From: DATNNN01 sp035601815
GTDB taxonomy: Bacteria > Pseudomonadota > Alphaproteobacteria > Rhizobiales > Xanthobacteraceae
DNA length: 6,302 bases
NCBI GenBank assembly: GCA_035601815.1
Contig: DATNNN010000262.1
Span: 1-6,302, forward strand
Direction of reading: 5' to 3'
Positions within the stretch are counted from its first letter, which is position 1. Each line of letters starts with the position of its first letter. Below the pieces are notes generated by a model that searched no databases, was not told the DNA's origin, and worked only from the letters and a program-made list of their open reading frames with translations. This document shows positions 4,615 through 6,302 of this stretch, in pieces. The translations under genes and the position numbers were made by a program.

Positions 4615-5904
4615 TCAGCCGGCGATGCGCTCGATCGCGGCCCCGCAGCGCACGAGCTTCTGCTCCAGCCGCTCGAAGCCGCGGTCGAGGTGATAGACGC
4701 GGTGGACCATGGTCTCGCCCTCGGCGGCGAGCCCGGCGATCACCAGCGACACCGAGGCGCGCAGATCCGTGGCCATGACCGGCGCCCCTTTGAGCCGGTC
4801 CACGCCCTCCACCGTCGCGGTCTCGCCGTCGAGATGAATGCGGGCGCCGAGGCGGGCGAGCTCTTGGACGTGCATGAAGCGGTTCTCGAATATGGTCTCG
4901 GTGATCTTCGACGTGCCCTTGGCGCGCGTCATCAGCGCCATGAGCTGAGCCTGGAGATCGGTGGGGAAGCCGGGAAACGGCGCGGTGGTGACCTCGACGG
5001 GTGCTACGCCGGCGCCATCGCGGCGGATGCGGATGCCTTCGTTGGTGACCGCGACCTGCACGCCGGCGCGCGAGAGCACCGCGAGGGCCGCGTCGAGGAG
5101 ATCGGCGCGCGCGCCTTCGAGCATCACGTCGCCGCCGGCCATGGCGACGGCCATGGCGTAGGTGCCAATCTCGATGCGGTCGGGCAGCACCGCGTGGCGC
5201 GCGGCACCGAGACGGGCCGCACCCTTGACGCGGATCGTGCCGGAGCCCGCGCCTTCGACGCTGGCGCCCATCTTCACGAGCAGCGCGGCGAGATCGCAGA
5301 TCTCGGGCTCGCGCGCGGCGTTCTCGATCAAGGTGTCGCCTTGCGCGAGCGCCGCCGCCATGAGCGCCGTATGGGTGGCGCCGACGGAGACCTTGCGGAA
5401 CTTGATGTGGGCGCCCTTCAGGCCCTTCGGGGCGCGGGCGATGACGTAGCCCTGATCGATGTCGATGGCGGCACCGAGCGCACGCAGCGCGTCGAGGTGG
5501 AAGTCGATGGGGCGCGTGCCGATGGCGCAGCCGCCGGGCATGGAGACGCGCGCCTCGCCCATGCGCGCCACCAGCGGGCCGATGACCCAGAAGCTCGCGC
5601 GCATCTTGGAGACGAGGTGATAGGGCGCGGTGGTGTCGACGATGTGCTTAGCGGAAATCCTGAGTGTCTGGCCCGAGTTCTCGTCCTCGCCCGGGCGCTT
5701 GCCCGAGACGGTGACGTCGACGCCGTGGTTGTTGAGGATGCGCTGGAGCAGGCCGACGTCGGCGAGCCGCGGCACGTTGTCAAGCGTCAGCGTGTCCTCG
5801 GTCAGCAAGCTCGCGATCATCAAGGGGAGCGTCGCGTTCTTCGCGCCCGAGATCGGAATCGTGCCGACAAGCGGCCGGCCGCCGTTGATCCGAATCCGAT
5901 CCAT
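4615..5904 (-). CDS. murA: UDP-N-acetylglucosamine 1-carboxyvinyltransferase MurA
   Basis: This 429-aa cytoplasmic enzyme transfers enolpyruvate from PEP to UDP-GlcNAc, the committed step of peptidoglycan synthesis and the target of fosfomycin. It starts MDRIRINGGRPLVGTIPISGAKNATLPLM, with the conserved K22 and N23. The active-site loop MPGGCAIGTRPID is at 122-134, with catalytic C126 (C115 in E. coli), so fosfomycin sensitivity at the target is expected. R102 (KMRAS), GATHTALMAAALA (174-186), the PFPGFPTDLQAQ segment and the final DLRASVSLVIAGL and YHLDRGFERLEQKL blocks are complete. The ATG at 5904 is preceded at 9 nt by GAGAGGGG (5921-5914). It lies 61 bp after the 51-aa gene and 59 bp before DUF2948. 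Length is normal and nothing is missing. Confidence 0.98.
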   Translation of the reverse strand: MDRIRINGGRPLVGTIPISGAKNATLPLMIASLLTEDTLTLDNVPRLADVGLLQRILNNHGVDVTVSGKRPGEDENSGQTLRISAKHIVDTTAPYHLVSKMRASFWVIGPLVARMGEARVSMPGGCAIGTRPIDFHLDALRALGAAIDIDQGYVIARAPKGLKGAHIKFRKVSVGATHTALMAAALAQGDTLIENAAREPEICDLAALLVKMGASVEGAGSGTIRVKGAARLGAARHAVLPDRIEIGTYAMAVAMAGGDVMLEGARADLLDAALAVLSRAGVQVAVTNEGIRIRRDGAGVAPVEVTTAPFPGFPTDLQAQLMALMTRAKGTSKITETIFENRFMHVQELARLGARIHLDGETATVEGVDRLKGAPVMATDLRASVSLVIAGLAAEGETMVHRVYHLDRGFERLEQKLVRCGAAIERIAG

Positions 5905-5925
5905 TGCTTGACGCCCCTCTCGAAC

Positions 5926-5953
5926 GGGAAGCTCTACTCCCCGCCCCGGGGCG
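5926..5953 (-). repeat. palindrome and small hairpin before murA
   Basis: CGCCCCGGGGCG (5942-5953) is a perfect 12-bp palindrome. Directly beyond it on the minus strand, GGGAG (5941-5937) can pair with TTCCC (5930-5926) around a 6-nt loop, with one G-U pair. Both lie in the 61-bp gap just upstream of the murA Shine-Dalgarno at 5921-5914. Neither is followed by a T-run, so neither reads as a standard terminator. No function is assigned. Confidence 0.35.
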
Positions 5954-5965
5954 AAACAATGGCGG

Positions 5966-6121
5966 TCAGTCCTTATGGTCGGGCGCGTCCTTAGTCGGCT
6001 TTACCGTTCTTCCGCGCGATTGCGCCTTGCGGCGCTTGAGGTTCTCGCGCAACGCGGCGGCGAGCCGCTCGGCGCGGGCCACCTGCTCGCGCTTCTTGGT
6101 CTTGGCGCGGTCGTCGCTCAT
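5966..6121 (-). CDS. Small basic protein upstream of murA, hypothetical
   Basis: This 51-aa protein (MSDDRAKTKKREQVARAERL onward) has 17 Lys/Arg and 8 Asp/Glu, and no Cys or Trp/Phe/Tyr. Residues about 5-34 should form one long amphipathic helix; the core ARAERLAAALRENLKRRKAQ (15-34) resembles short conserved proteins I recall next to murA in other Alphaproteobacteria. The C-terminus is charged and likely disordered. The ATG at 6121 is chosen because the frame upstream, back to a TTG at 6190, runs through palindromic, low-complexity sequence; no good Shine-Dalgarno is seen at either. It is the first gene of the minus-strand run, 61 bp before murA and divergent from tRNA-Thr. Nucleic-acid binding would suit the charge but is only a guess. 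Function is unknown. Confidence 0.72.
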   Translation of the reverse strand: MSDDRAKTKKREQVARAERLAAALRENLKRRKAQSRGRTVKPTKDAPDHKD

Positions 6122-6123
6122 GG

Positions 6124-6168
6124 AGCGATCGCTAGCGCCCGAGGGCGGCCGCGGCAAGCCTCGCTTGC
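6124..6168. repeat. cluster of short palindromes between the small gene and tRNA-Thr
   Basis: Three inverted repeats follow one another in the 106-bp divergent gap: AGCGATCGCT (6124-6133), CGCCC-GA-GGGCG (6136-6147) and GCAAGC-CTC-GCTTGC (6154-6168). The arm at 6163-6168 can also pair, with one bulge, with GCAAAGC at 6172-6178, giving an alternative hairpin. The first begins 3 bp from the start codon of the small gene. I found no good sigma70 promoter in the gap for either strand. Confidence 0.5.
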
Positions 6169-6227
6169 GGGGCAAAGCGCGCCGTGGCAATTTCGCCGGC
6201 CTCGCCGCCTTTGCGACGCCCCGGAAC

Positions 6228-6302
<75 letters not shown>

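Noticed and set aside
4582..5994. A 470-codon open frame on the plus strand
   Set aside because: It is fully antisense to murA, with biased composition (repeated Asp/Gly/Ala/His/Arg) and no recognisable motif.
6165..6193. Possible tRNA-Thr promoter TTGCGG-N17-CAATTT on the plus strand
   Set aside because: The -10 matches only 2 of 6 positions and lies within an inverted repeat region; it is no better than chance in this gap.

Overview
The window looks like core chromosome from a GC-rich alphaproteobacterium, most likely of the Hyphomicrobiales (Rhizobiales) type. IF-1 carries the ENEHEIIAHTAG stretch and the TYRFK C-terminus I associate with that order. Two protein families I know mainly from Alphaproteobacteria (DUF2948 and UPF0262) flank hisD, and the order murA - DUF2948 - hisD - UPF0262 - infA - maf - yacG is a familiar alphaproteobacterial arrangement. 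The species cannot be named from the sequence alone.

Layout. Ten protein genes lie head to tail on the minus strand, so they read from right to left. A tRNA gene stands at each edge: tRNA-Thr(GGT) on the plus strand at 6228-6302 and tRNA-Phe(GAA) on the minus strand at 2-77. In transcription order the genes are a 51-aa basic protein (6121-5966), murA (5904-4615), a DUF2948 protein (4555-4118), hisD (4101-2809), a UPF0262 protein (2805-2323), infA (2208-1990), maf (1971-1348), yacG (1342-1124), a DUF2946 membrane protein (1067-699), a PCuAC-type periplasmic copper chaperone (645-148), and finally tRNA-Phe. Most gaps are 3-61 bp. The largest internal gap, 114 bp before infA, holds a candidate promoter and a hairpin. 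No stretch above 300 bases lacks a gene.

Function. The genes are co-oriented housekeeping genes rather than one pathway: the first step of peptidoglycan precursor synthesis (murA), the last step of histidine synthesis (hisD), translation initiation (infA), hydrolysis of non-canonical nucleotides (maf), and a zinc-finger gyrase inhibitor (yacG). Two proteins of unknown function sit beside hisD. The last two genes form a separate theme of copper handling in the envelope, a Cys/His-containing membrane protein followed by a PCuAC chaperone, placed between yacG and tRNA-Phe. The tRNA-Phe gene has its own near-consensus promoter just after the chaperone stop codon.

I found no CRISPR array, insertion sequence, prophage or toxin-antitoxin pair, and no convincing novel multi-gene system. 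The points worth a second look are the uncharacterised small proteins, the copper pair added to a conserved cluster, the apparent absence of a phosphatase gene before infA, two cysteines in IF-1, and several hairpins near start codons.
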